NCBI RefSeq assembly: GCF_964204865.1
Contig: NC_135251.1
Coordinates: 18,538,001-18,602,000, forward strand
Direction: 5' to 3'
Source of the DNA: Styela clava
Lineage: Eukaryota > Chordata > Ascidiacea > Stolidobranchia > Styelidae
Length of the DNA stretch: 64,000 nucleotides
Shown: positions 63,665-64,000 of the stretch, one piece after another
How the letters are laid out: each line of letters opens with the position of its first letter
Position numbering within the stretch: position 1 is the first letter of the stretch
Notes under the pieces: model-generated
Database searches by the model: none
What the model saw: the letters and a program-made list of their open reading frames with translations, nothing else
Told to the model about the DNA's origin: nothing
Position numbers and translations under genes: made by a program

Positions 63665-63874
63665 CTACATCAAAGAGCTTAACTTTTATTGGAAAATTAC
63701 TCAATTTTCAACAACGTACTCACACCCCTAATCGCTTCGCAAAAAAAAAATGTTGTGCCTCTCGTCAAGTGGTTATATGGATCTTTTTTTTTATCATTCC
63801 ATCATCTTGTTGTTCTTGTTTCATATATCCGAATATCGGGGCAATCTTAGGACCTCTAAAGTGGGAGGTTTTTT

Positions 63875-64000
63875 TATCGCGAACTGTGTACTGCGGTACC
63901 TGATCTGGTAACACGAAATGACTCGGATCAGCGCCTATTTCAATTCACGTTGAAACTGAATCATGGAGAATGGATCATCGTCACAGGATCTGGAAAAGCT
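63875..64000 (+). CDS. Open frame at the window edge, possible exon of another gene
   Basis: A plus-strand frame stays open to the window end and reads RELCTAVPDLVTRND and then FTLKLNHGEWIIVTGSGK. Possible acceptors (GTGGGAG or CTAAAG) lie just upstream, after an in-frame TAA. Composition is protein-like, but the family is not recognised. It could be a further MGAT4 exon, although the text does not resemble the known MGAT4 tail. Confidence 0.3.

Overview
This window is eukaryotic nuclear DNA from an animal. It is AT-rich, with GT-AG introns, long intergenic stretches and many DNA-transposon remnants. The gene set (DCX-DCX-kinase protein, CPLANE2/RSG1, GPR137, MGAT4-type glycosyltransferase, a relaxin-3-receptor-like GPCR) and the very vertebrate-like first doublecortin domain suggest an invertebrate chordate or close deuterostome. 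A tunicate is my best guess, but that is inference. I saw no rRNA, tRNA, snRNA or CRISPR array.

Layout. 1-3.9 kb is a long inverted-repeat element carrying a small hAT insertion and a 62-bp tandem array. 3.9-7 kb holds repeats and small transposons. 7.2-9.1 kb (minus) is a two-exon gene for a small membrane protein with a PPxY motif. 13.6-14.0 kb (minus) is an open frame with a signal peptide and a GKRR site. 14.4-15.2 kb is a clean hAT element with another element nested in it. 16.6-24.4 kb (minus) is a multi-exon class A peptide receptor of relaxin-3-receptor type; its exons were rebuilt by splice phase, including one ECL3 exon and one ambiguous S/T-rich exon too short for a simple ORF search. 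24.4-31.2 kb is mostly repeats, including a ~0.6-kb direct duplication.

31.2-42.4 kb is the densest part: an intronless DCLK gene (minus) lies head-to-head with seven-exon CPLANE2/RSG1 (plus), which converges on seven-exon GPR137 (minus). 42.4-56.3 kb is repeat-rich: inverted minisatellites, a 197-bp tandem array with exon-like units, four hAT elements, a decayed LINE-like stretch and a few orphan splice-bounded exons. 56.3-63.7 kb (plus) is a four-exon MGAT4-type N-acetylglucosaminyltransferase. The last ~120 bases hold an open frame that may be an exon of a neighbouring gene.

The genes do not form one pathway. DCLK (microtubules) and CPLANE2 (cilium assembly) share a ~1-kb intergenic region and could share a promoter. 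GPR137 is a lysosomal membrane protein, MGAT4 acts in the Golgi, and the receptor and PPxY protein are expected at the plasma membrane or in endosomes. All exon joins come from reading-frame phase and splice consensus only; no transcript was available.
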